Origin: Phycisphaerae bacterium
GTDB taxonomy: Bacteria; Planctomycetota; Phycisphaerae; UBA1845
Assembly: GCA_024102815.1 (NCBI GenBank)
Contig: JAGFJJ010000072.1
Coordinates: forward strand, 62,001 to 126,000
DNA: 64,000 nt
Direction of reading: 5' to 3'
Shown: piece after piece, positions 29,101 to 36,645 of the stretch
Position numbering within the stretch: position 1 is the first letter of the stretch
Layout of the letters: each line of letters opens with the position of its first letter
Position numbers and translations under genes: made by a program
Notes under the pieces: model-generated
Databases searched by the model: none
The model's input: the letters and a program-made list of their open reading frames with translations, nothing else
Told to the model about the DNA's origin: nothing

Positions 29101-29884
29101 GAACGCCCGCTCCGCGAATCCGCCGCTTCAAATCGGACGGGTCTTCCAGCTCGGCCTTGTTCTTCGCCCATTGGTCGTAGGCCGTAACGACCTTCTCGAT
29201 GGCCGGGCCGTACGAGACGAAGTCACCGCGAAGACGATCGAGTTCCTCGGTACGCTTGCCCTCGGGCAGGGGAAGAATATCCGTCAGTCGATTGACCGGG
29301 AGGGAGGTCCGCAGCAGGCGTCCCATGGCGACTTCATACTTCTGGGACGCGGCGTCCGTGGCTTCGGGATCGCCCGTGGCCTGGGCGGCGCGATAAGCGT
29401 CAAACGCGGTCTTGAGCTCATCGATAAGGGGTTTACGCTCGTCCACGTCGCGGACGAGACCATCAAGCGCCTGGTCACGCTCTCCTACCGGCTCGTTCAG
29501 CGCCGACTCCACGTCGAACCGCGCGATGTTCATATCCTGGATCTGCTCGAGTGTCTCGTTGTACGCGTCGCGGCGCTCCAGGGCCTCCTTCGGCGGGCGC
29601 GGCATGCGAATCTCGAGTCGAGTGTTTCCCACCGGGCGCCACTCGAGGTTGAGTTGGCCCTGCGGATCGACACGTTGCTTGAGAATCTCCATGACCCGCG
29701 CCGAGAGATTGTCCAGCTCGGCGCCCTTCAGTCCGGACGTGTCAATCTCAAACAGCAGGCTCGTCCCGCCCACGAGGTCGATGCCGCCCTTCAGCTTCTC
29801 CTGGGGCGGATAGAGAATCACAATGGAAAGGACTACCAGCCCGATGACCAGCAGCCATTTCATCGTACGGTTCGGATCGTTCAT
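26108..29884 (-). CDS. secDF: SecD-SecF fusion, protein-export membrane subunit
   Basis: A single chain of 1258 residues holding SecD and then SecF. It pulls preproteins across the inner membrane after SecA/SecYEG by a proton-driven cycle. The SecD half has a first helix near 9-25, then [16 protein letters not shown], the periplasmic P1 region with [18 protein letters not shown], and a membrane block with [23 protein letters not shown] (near 540-570). The SecF half starts around 680 with [15 protein letters not shown] and ends with the membrane block containing [20 protein letters not shown]. Both halves carry long charged periplasmic insertions. AGGAG precedes the ATG by 9 bases. Confidence 0.96.
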   Translation of the reverse strand: [1258 protein letters not shown]

Positions 29885-29902
29885 CGCTTATCACTCCTGG
29901 AT

Positions 29903-29920
29903 CACCCGCTCCTGCGGGTG
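29903..29920 (-). promoter_or_regulatory. Hairpin in the secDF leader
   Basis: CACCCGC (29903-29909) and GCGGGTG (29914-29920) form a perfect 7-bp stem. On the minus strand the tetraloop reads AGGA, itself Shine-Dalgarno-like. The presumed true site AGGAG lies 4 bases past the stem. It may affect ribosome loading on secDF; no function is shown. Confidence 0.4.
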
Positions 29921-30136
29921 TTTGTAGGTGGTGTCAAAACGTCGGCACTGCCGGTGCGCTCGCGGCCGTATCGGAATTGCGACAAATTTGGCTCACCGTG
30001 TTTTCGCCGATCGAATTAACCTGTACCGGCATGCAACGCCGGACGTGAATGCTGACCGAATTCGGATCAAGAGGACGAGAGTATTTCGTTGCTCATTCGA
30101 CGAAGTGCGCGGCGAACAAGGCCGCGCGGCGCGGGA

Positions 30137-30646
30137 TTACACCACCGGCGGCGCCTGAGGCCGGAGTTCGCCTCGAAGTCGCACAACCGACGACGAACGC
30201 ACCCGCGCCGTCATGAGCTGGTCTGTGGACAGGCACGATGTGAACGGGAAATCGTGCGGCACCGCTCCGGCCAGTTTGTGCGGGGGGCGAGGACACGGGT
30301 CGAGCTGTGTGGGAATGCGCTGCGGCCGCTCGATCCGGTCGAACGAGCCCACGACCAGCTTTATTGAAGGGATGGGTTGCTTCTGCTGTTCCGGATCGCT
30401 GGACTTCTCCGGGCTCGATTGCTGCTTCGCCTCCGGAGAATGAGAAGATGCCGCATCTTCTGGCGCCGCACCCGAATCGCCGGCGTCCGACTCTGCGGCG
30501 CCCTTCGGGTTCCTTTCGGGAGATTCAGCCTCATCCTGGATCGGGCGGCTGCCGCCGATGGCTCCGACCAGAGCAAGTGCTCCGGCCAGCAGGATAGCTG
30601 TGAGTTGTTCTCGCAAGCGGCCGCTCCTTCCAAGGCGAGGCGGCAT
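30137..30646 (-). CDS. Hypothetical secreted or anchored protein with acidic linker
   Basis: Starting at ATG 30646, the 169-residue product has a basic head, one hydrophobic helix (LTAILLAGALALVGAIGG) and a Glu/Ser/Pro-rich linker (about 33-90). A short C-terminal domain with two or three Cys (LDPCPRPPHK, FTSCLSTDQ) follows. The frame is open back to 30832, but that part lacks signal features. It precedes secDF on the same strand by 252 bases. It is too unlike YajC, which often precedes secD, to be called that. Expression and start are uncertain. Confidence 0.5.
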   Translation of the reverse strand: MPPRLGRSGRLREQLTAILLAGALALVGAIGGSRPIQDEAESPERNPKGAAESDAGDSGAAPEDAASSHSPEAKQQSSPEKSSDPEQQKQPIPSIKLVVGSFDRIERPQRIPTQLDPCPRPPHKLAGAVPHDFPFTSCLSTDQLMTARVRSSSVVRLRGELRPQAPPVV

Positions 30647-30853
30647 TATAAGCGAGGTCGCCCTCCCAACAAGCGGCGTTACTCGAGGATATCCTCCGTT
30701 TACAACCGGACGTACATCGTCCGAATCGGAGACAATCGACTGCGGCCCGCGGCGCTTGCCGTCCGATAAAAATGGTTGCAATGATGAGATTATTACATTC
30801 CTGTAACTGACGGGATTGTGCGAGAATTTCATGGATTTGCCGTTTCCAACCCC

Positions 30854-30859
30854 TATAAT
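30854..30859 (+). promoter_or_regulatory. Candidate -10 box of the DUF2617 gene
   Basis: A perfect TATAAT about 48 bases ahead of the GTG at 30907. No good -35 hexamer is seen at 16-18 bases upstream, so the call rests on the -10 box only. If used, transcription would start near 30866 and exclude the upstream TTG at 30859 as a start codon. Confidence 0.4.
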
Positions 30860-30906
30860 TGCAGAAGTTAACGGTCAATGAGGCTTTATTTCTAAGTGAC
30901 GATTCC

Positions 30907-31473
30907 GTGGAACGTGGACAGATTCAACAGCGCGTTGAGGACCTTCAATTCTGCCTTTTCCAGAGGGCCCTTCACCCCGAGCTTTTCCACATCGAGCGGG
31001 TCAAGCGCGTTGAACAGGAACGCTATTCTGCGGAAATCTGGATCGTCGGGCTCAGCCATATCGTGACGGTGCAGGCAGGGGACCGCATTCTCACGGAGGT
31101 GCTCACGGAAGACCCGGACGTCTTGCCCAAAATCGGGTTGGCTACGTCATTTCGATTCCGCGGTGAGCGCGACCATAACCAGAGCTTTGGAAAGAACTTG
31201 CGGTACATCCTGTCGACCCAGGTCGAGCGGATGTCGCCACAGCTTTTCCCCGCGACACACCGCGATTACATCCACTACGCGCAGAATCGCGGGCTCTTTG
31301 AGCTGTTCCCGCAGTGGTCCCACGACGGCCTGGCGCCATTCACGTTCGTGGACTACGACGCGCGAGACCACGAATTCCACGTTCACGCCTTCCACGCCTT
31401 TCCAGAGGAGCTTACTCTTCTAAAGACTCAGTCTATTTTTGAGATTGGGGAGCGGAAGATCGCCCTCGAATAG
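30907..31473 (+). CDS. DUF2617-family protein
   Basis: A 188-residue protein from GTG 30907; the frame also extends back to a TTG at 30859. It has the family pattern as I remember it: QQRVEDLQFCLFQRALHPELF near the N-terminus, ILTEVLTEDP.LP, QVERMSPQLFPATHRDYI in the middle, and the ending HAFHAFPEELTLLKTQSIFEI. The family is common in planctomycetes and has no known function. No signal peptide or membrane helix, so cytoplasmic. The Shine-Dalgarno is weak at either start. Recognition is by memory of the family and should be confirmed by profile search. Confidence 0.7.
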   Translation: MERGQIQQRVEDLQFCLFQRALHPELFHIERVKRVEQERYSAEIWIVGLSHIVTVQAGDRILTEVLTEDPDVLPKIGLATSFRFRGERDHNQSFGKNLRYILSTQVERMSPQLFPATHRDYIHYAQNRGLFELFPQWSHDGLAPFTFVDYDARDHEFHVHAFHAFPEELTLLKTQSIFEIGERKIALE

Positions 31474-31538
31474 CACCCGCGAACCGGAACCCGGGGAGAG
31501 CTCTCGACTGGTGCGCCCGCGGCGTCGATACGCAATGC

Positions 31539-32552
31539 ATGGAGGCACCTCAGCCCGATAAGGACCGCGCCGATTTTTCACGCCGTGTTTTTCTCCGTGG
31601 CACGGCCGCCGCCGCCCTCGGAGGTCTGGTCGGATCCGGATTGCCTTGGCCGCGAACGGCGCGGGGCGACGACCCCCCGTTACAGAAAAGCACCCAGAGT
31701 GCAGGCGGATCGACGGTTGTCTTCGTCCAATCCGACCAGGTGGTCGCCGGCCCGATTGTCCATCCTGTCTTGATTGAAGAAATGCTCGCGGCGTCGCTGA
31801 AAACGCTTACCGGGCGGGAGTCCATGCGACAGTGCTGGGAGAGCCTTTTCGCCAAGGACGACATCATCGGGCTGAAATTCAATCGATCGGCACAACAAGC
31901 CCTGGGGACGACGGCGGTCGTCGGTCCGACGATCGTTCGCTCGCTCATGGCAGCCGGATGGCCTCCTCGCCAGCTCGTGGCCATCGAAGCACCGGAGTTC
32001 CTGATCCGGGAGTTTGGGCTGTTAACACCGGCCGGTGGTTTCGAGGTCGAGTCGAGAGACTTTGGCAGCGGGGCCGATGAGCTTGCCCGCGTCCTGAATC
32101 AAATTACCGCTCTTATCAACATTCCATTTATCAAATCGCACAACATCGCGGGCATGACCTGCGCATTGAAGAACCTCTCGCACGCGCTGGTGAAGCATCC
32201 CGCCCGTTATCACGGGAACGGATGTTCGCCCTACATTGCCGACATTGTCTCCCTTCCGGAGATCCGCTCAAAGCTGCGGCTGAACCTGGTCGACGGCCTG
32301 CGCGTCGTATATGAAGGCGGCCCGGAAGCGACCGGAATGAACGTGGCTGACACCGGGTGCATGATGGCATCGACCGATCCCGTGGCGGCGGACGCGGTGG
32401 CCCTGACCCTTCTGAACAAGATCCGCGCGGAGCGGGGGGTCTCGCCGATTTCGACGGGCAGCGAGGGTGTCCGGTATCTGGAGCCGGCGGAGGCAAGGGG
32501 GCTGGGGACAGCGTTTCTTCACAACATCAATCTTCAACGTATCAGGCTGTAG
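31539..32552 (+). CDS. Tat-exported DUF362-family protein
   Basis: The N-terminus has the twin-arginine signal SRRVFLRG followed by AAAALGGLVGSGLPW, so a folded and probably cofactor-bearing protein is exported. The body (337 residues) has DUF362 features: DIIGLKFNRSAQ, FIKSHNIAGMTCALKNLSHALVKHPARYHGNGC and TDPVAADAVALTLLNKIR. Some DUF362 proteins carry ferredoxin-like CxxCxxC clusters; this one has none, only scattered Cys. Molecular function is unknown. It begins 65 bases after the DUF2617 gene on the same strand. Confidence 0.82.
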   Translation: MEAPQPDKDRADFSRRVFLRGTAAAALGGLVGSGLPWPRTARGDDPPLQKSTQSAGGSTVVFVQSDQVVAGPIVHPVLIEEMLAASLKTLTGRESMRQCWESLFAKDDIIGLKFNRSAQQALGTTAVVGPTIVRSLMAAGWPPRQLVAIEAPEFLIREFGLLTPAGGFEVESRDFGSGADELARVLNQITALINIPFIKSHNIAGMTCALKNLSHALVKHPARYHGNGCSPYIADIVSLPEIRSKLRLNLVDGLRVVYEGGPEATGMNVADTGCMMASTDPVAADAVALTLLNKIRAERGVSPISTGSEGVRYLEPAEARGLGTAFLHNINLQRIRL

Positions 32553-33364
32553 TTGGTCGATGCGACTCCGCCCCGAGGGAAATCGTGAGGCTTCCCCGCA
32601 TGGACCGGATTCTCTTTCCCCCGACAATTCCTGACAAATCGATTGGGCGCTCTGTGTGAAACTGGGAGGCGGTCCTTTCCTTAACTCAGCGAACGGTACC
32701 AGATGACGCGCCATGCAAAGCTTCCGTCGAACGGTGGTTGGACCGGAATACACTTGTTTTGGCTCGAGATCGTTGACAAGCCCGAGGAGTCCGAGTAGAC
32801 TTCTTAATGGCGAAAGTGCAGGAGAGCCCGCTTCGGCGGCGGGGTGTCGATTGCATCGATATCATTGATTTTCATAATTTGATTTAGATTATTTCGATTT
32901 GCCGCCATCATTCCTTTTTTGTTGATTCACTCCTCGCTCTCGCCGGCGTGATGATGTTCGTGTGGTAGGCACGGCGGAGTCTATTAAAACGCTGGCGAAA
33001 TCCTGAGTATCGTGTCGGGCTTGCTGCCGCTATTCGGCCTTGATGGGACCGGTCCGAATTCGCGGGGTCGAAGCATCGCAGAGGACAGCGGGCTCGGTTG
33101 TTATTGTCTTTTCAATCAAGGGCTGCGGAGGCTTGGCCTCTCGCACGAGCGAGCTTTGACATCGGCTGCGCGAGTCGAGGTCTCGCTGGTCGTTACACCG
33201 GCCGCTTGGCAGGCGTCGGGCGGTCGTTAAGCGCTCTATCGAATCGGGGAGCGGGCAATCGCCGTTTCGGGGGATTGCCGGGTAGACCGGATTACGATAG
33301 GGTTTCTCCGAAATTTCGGTCTTGTTGTTTCTTTAAGGTACTGACTCAAGTGGGAGAGACGACG
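32553..33364. other. Long intergenic region with an AT-rich patch
   Basis: About 810 bases with no convincing gene. An AT-rich patch (about 32865-32925) stands out against the GC-rich surroundings and could be a promoter for the prepilin-like gene downstream. The end of the region holds a perfect 12-base palindrome (listed separately). A 72-codon frame at 33012 lacks a start signal. Confidence 0.5.
33308..33319 (+). promoter_or_regulatory. 12-base perfect palindrome upstream of the prepilin-like gene
   Basis: CCGAAATTTCGG lies 46 bases before the GTG at 33365. It may be an operator for a dimeric regulator or chance. It is the only such perfect palindrome I noted in this leader. Confidence 0.35.
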
Positions 33365-34315
33365 GTGAGAAAAAGGAAATTGGGCGGGTTTACGCTGATT
33401 GAGCTGCTGGTCGTGATTGCGATCATCGCGCTCTTGATCTCGATTCTGCTTCCCAGCCTTTCGCGGGCGCGGGAGCTGAGCAAGCGACTGGTCTGCCAGT
33501 CGAACGTGAAGGGATTCGGCACCTCGGCGAAGATCTACGCCAACGATAACCAGGAGCGTTGGCCGGTTCCGCCGTACGACAGCAGGCTTCTGTCGCAGAG
33601 CAACGAGGCGGTTGATTACTTCGCCGGACAGAACAACAACAAGGTGCCGGTCGGGTTCAAGCGGGAATTCCGCAGCTTCTCGATCCAGCCGAATGCCAGC
33701 ACGCAACTATCGGTGACGCGTTCCTTCTGGATGATGGTCCGCTCCGGCGACGTGCAGGTGAAGCAGTTCATCTGCCCGAGCAGCACCGACTCGCCGGACG
33801 ACACCGAGAACATCGAGCTGTACTACGATTTCGAGACGTACGATAACGTCAGCTACGGGTACCAGGTGCCATTCGGCCCGCGTGACACGCAGCCGCGCGA
33901 GGGCATGGACAACCGCCAGGTGATCATGGCGGACAAGGGTCCGTTCTATAACCAGGAGAGCCCACTGGATTCGATCTGGAGCAACGCGGGTTCGGACAAT
34001 AAGCCGATCACGCTGAAGGACAGCCCGAAGCTGTGGCGTCCGTTCAACTCGATCAACCACGGCGGCCGCAATAACGGCGAAGGCCAGAACTGCCTCTATG
34101 CAGACGGCCACGCTTCGTTCGAGCGGTTCCCGACGGTGGGTATCGACAGCGACAACATCTACACGCTGATGACGAACGATTGGGATGCCGACAAGTTCAA
34201 CATGATCCACGGCGAAGCGCCGGGTGAGGCGGATCCGAATCCGTATCCGGGACAGGGTGCGTACGGAACGGGCATCAACGATTATGCTTCGACGGACACG
34301 CTGATTTATCCGTAA
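33365..34315 (+). CDS. Prepilin-like protein with C-terminal H..DG motif
   Basis: The start is GTG 33365 with GGGAGAG 6 bases upstream. The N-terminus [29 protein letters not shown] is a type IV prepilin signal: cleavage after Gly, methylated Phe+1, Glu+5, then a long hydrophobic helix. The 316-residue body ends with [23 protein letters not shown], the H-x-x-G...DGH variant of the tail motif of the large planctomycete pseudopilin family. Such proteins are numerous in planctomycete genomes and their role, in type II secretion or pilus-like fibres, is not settled. No assembly genes are nearby. A clear terminator follows. Confidence 0.88.
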   Translation: MRKRKLGGFTLIELLVVIAIIALLISILLPSLSRARELSKRLVCQSNVKGFGTSAKIYANDNQERWPVPPYDSRLLSQSNEAVDYFAGQNNNKVPVGFKREFRSFSIQPNASTQLSVTRSFWMMVRSGDVQVKQFICPSSTDSPDDTENIELYYDFETYDNVSYGYQVPFGPRDTQPREGMDNRQVIMADKGPFYNQESPLDSIWSNAGSDNKPITLKDSPKLWRPFNSINHGGRNNGEGQNCLYADGHASFERFPTVGIDSDNIYTLMTNDWDADKFNMIHGEAPGEADPNPYPGQGAYGTGINDYASTDTLIYP

Positions 34316-34353
34316 GGTCCGATCGAAGATCATCATCGTCTCAGATGAACTCG

Positions 34354-34392
34354 AGGCGGCGGGGCTTCAAGAGAGGTCCCGCCGCCTTTCTG
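34354..34392 (+). terminator. Rho-independent terminator after the prepilin-like gene
   Basis: AGGCGGCGGG (34354-34363) pairs with CCCGCCGCCT (34378-34387) around a 14-base loop and is followed by TTTCTGCTTT. The stem is perfect over ten pairs. Confidence 0.88.
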
Positions 34393-34461
34393 CTTTGACC
34401 GGCATTGTGCCGAATTCGAACATTGGCCCATGATTGCCTGGGCGAGCTGCCGGAAACGTGC

Positions 34462-34908
34462 ATGTCCCATTACGACACAACCTTGGGCTCTTCCCAGCAA
34501 ACCGAACCGCGCAGTTTCCTGCCCCGGCGCGGCGTTATCGGCGTTTTGCGCGCGCCTGAAACCGACCATGTGCTGATGATCCGGCGGGCCGAGGGAATCC
34601 CTCGTGGGGGGCGTTGGTGTTTTCCGGGCGGGCATGTCGAGCGGAATGAAACGCCCCGGCAGGCGGTCGTCCGCGAATTCCTGGAGGAACTGGGACTTGT
34701 CGTGGAGCCGCGGCGGCGTCTGGGGGCGGTCCGCCTGCCGGAGGCAGGTTACATTCTGGTCGTTTGGGAGATCGCCCGAGCGGGCGGCATCTTGCGGCCT
34801 GCACCGGCGGAAGTGGCTGATACGCAATGGGTTGCCGTTCGAGGAATCGAAGCGGTCGCGCCCGGGCTACCGTCCAATCGAATTGTGGCCGAGATGCTGC
34901 GGGCCTGA
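34462..34908 (+). CDS. Nudix hydrolase
   Basis: A 148-residue protein with a complete Nudix box. GGHVERNETPRQAVVREFLEELG matches G-x5-E-x7-REUXEEXGU, with the metal-binding REFLEE. The preceding RGVIGVLRA...HVLMIRRA strand pattern is also typical. The ATG at 34462 gives the standard domain length; the frame is open to 34405. Nudix enzymes cleave nucleoside diphosphates linked to another group. The substrate cannot be read from the sequence. Neighbours are unrelated. Confidence 0.85.
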   Translation: MSHYDTTLGSSQQTEPRSFLPRRGVIGVLRAPETDHVLMIRRAEGIPRGGRWCFPGGHVERNETPRQAVVREFLEELGLVVEPRRRLGAVRLPEAGYILVVWEIARAGGILRPAPAEVADTQWVAVRGIEAVAPGLPSNRIVAEMLRA

Positions 34909-35085
34909 GGGCGTCGGGCCGGGTGGAAGTATCGGTATGATCCAACTAAGTACCCCGTTTTAACAATCGCTCGATTCGTGCCCAGCCGTGCCAGCGTAGC
35001 GTCCGCGTTCACAAGTCTTTACACCGGGCGATACGGCCGGTACGATTCCGCAGGGCAGTTTATTCGCATGTCGACGGGGGGGATC

Positions 35086-36471
35086 ATGAGAATTGGAGAT
35101 TGCGACTGCGACTTTTTGTCCGCACGCACGGGCGTTCCCGTCGTCTGTTGTGCACTCCTGCTCGTCCTCGCTCTCAATGTTCCGGCCATGGGCCAGAGTC
35201 CAGCGCACAGCGTATGCCTTGATGCCACCACGGAATGTCACGTGGAAGGCAGCGCGGTTCGCGTGGCCGTGCGCCTGGGTTTCGGCTCGACACTGATCGC
35301 CGGTGCGCAAATGTCGTTGTCGTATGAGCCGACGAAATTCAAGTTGATTTCGGTGCTGCCGGGGAATTCGTGCGATCCGGAATCTCCCTTCGTGAATCTG
35401 ATCGGTCGACAGATCAACTCGATAACCGGGGAAGTCTTCCTGGCCGTTACGGTCGATCCGAACGGAATTGGTGCGGCGGCGCGCGGGCCGGCGACGCTGG
35501 CGTGTTTTTTGCTGGTTCCGGAATCCAATCAGAGCGGCGACCTTTGCCTGCTGGCCGGGTTGAGCCCGCAGGTCACCGTCCTGGCCAACCAGTTCGGGGA
35601 CAGCATTCCCATTGATAACAGCGCAGATTGCCCGTCGGGAAACTCGGACGAATTGTCGTGCCAGACGATTGAGGTTGGCGCCAGTTGCACGTGTCCGGCC
35701 GGGACGGTCGATTGCTCACACCTGGATTCGACGTGCGGGACCGGCGTCTGCCAGTCAGATCCGGCTCCGGCCAAGTGCGCGATCGATCCTCAGAACGAGG
35801 GCCAGACGTGCGATGACGGGCAAGCGTGCACGACGAACGAGGTATGCGAGTCGGGTCATTGCGTCGGAGAGAACATCGGTTGTCCGAGCTTGTGCCTGGA
35901 TATTGAGGATGACTGCGAGTATCCGTCGGGACTGATGACGGCGCGGGTGGTTGTGCACCCGGGGGTCGTGCCCATCGCGGCGGCTCAGTTCTCCGTGAGT
36001 TACGACCCGACACGGTACACGTTCGTGGAGATGCGGCCGGGGGGGGCGTGCGATTCCAGTTCGCCCTTCGCCTTCCAGGCGGCGGAGCAGGTCAACGAGA
36101 GCCTGGGGGAGGTCTTTTATTCGGTCAGTGTGAATCCTTTCGATCTGGATTCGGCCACGCTGGAAACGACGACGCTTGCCTGTATTACGTTTCGCCTGGC
36201 CGGTCCGCGCCGCGACGAGATCTGCCTGTTTTCGGGAAACAACCCGTTTACGGCCAGACTGATCGATCGTGATGGCGAGAGCGTTCCGATCTACAACGGC
36301 CTGATCTGCCCGACGGACCAGGGACCGCCGATCATTGCCTGCGATCTGGGGTGCATTCCCGTCCCGACGACGAGCGACTGGGGGCTCGTGGTCCTGACGC
36401 TTGTTCTGCTTGTTGGCGCGAAGGTCGCGTTTGGAATCTACAGGCGACCGGTCGGCGCGCGTGCTGCCTGA
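35086..36471 (+). CDS. Secreted protein with two cohesin-like repeats and IPTL-CTERM sorting tail
   Basis: ATG 35086 follows GGGGGGA and starts a signal peptide (VPVVCCALLLVLALNVPAMG). Two related modules follow: CLDATTECHVEGSAVRVAVRLG...AGAQMSLSYEPTKFKLISVLPG and CLDIEDDCEYPSGLMTARVVVHPG...AAAQFSVSYDPTRYTFVEMRPG. They are cohesin-like beta-sandwiches separated by a Cys-rich linker (about 190-260, CDDGQACTTNEVCESGHCVG). The C-terminus, VPTTSDWGLVVLTLVLLVG followed by basic residues, is an IPTL-CTERM signal (IPTLSEWG consensus). Such signals are processed by exosortase-like enzymes. It is probably a surface or matrix protein. The repeat unit may bind a partner, but no dockerin is seen nearby. 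Confidence 0.85.
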   Translation: MRIGDCDCDFLSARTGVPVVCCALLLVLALNVPAMGQSPAHSVCLDATTECHVEGSAVRVAVRLGFGSTLIAGAQMSLSYEPTKFKLISVLPGNSCDPESPFVNLIGRQINSITGEVFLAVTVDPNGIGAAARGPATLACFLLVPESNQSGDLCLLAGLSPQVTVLANQFGDSIPIDNSADCPSGNSDELSCQTIEVGASCTCPAGTVDCSHLDSTCGTGVCQSDPAPAKCAIDPQNEGQTCDDGQACTTNEVCESGHCVGENIGCPSLCLDIEDDCEYPSGLMTARVVVHPGVVPIAAAQFSVSYDPTRYTFVEMRPGGACDSSSPFAFQAAEQVNESLGEVFYSVSVNPFDLDSATLETTTLACITFRLAGPRRDEICLFSGNNPFTARLIDRDGESVPIYNGLICPTDQGPPIIACDLGCIPVPTTSDWGLVVLTLVLLVGAKVAFGIYRRPVGARAA

Positions 36472-36645
36472 GGCGTCGGCGTCGGCAGGCAGGTTCTCTC
36501 GCGAAGAATCCACCCATCCAATTCGGTTTCGGACGGCGTTTCGGGGTTGTGCGGCCGCAACACGCACTCTTCGGTAGAATGAAGAGCGGCCGGGCGATTC
36601 AGCTCCCAGGCCGAGGTGTCGCCGTCAATTCCAGGAGGCCCGTGG

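Noticed and set aside
27944..30019. Plus-strand ORF of 691 codons
   Set aside because: Antisense to secDF. Very rich in His, Arg and Glu with no motif; a codon-bias shadow.
33098..33364. Extension of the prepilin-like gene upstream of 33365
   Set aside because: The frame is open but the prepilin leader must be at the N-terminus, and GTG 33365 has the ribosome-binding site.
34978..35085. Earlier start for the IPTL-CTERM gene
   Set aside because: The signal peptide and GGGGGGA site fit ATG 35086; the extra 36 residues would bury the signal.
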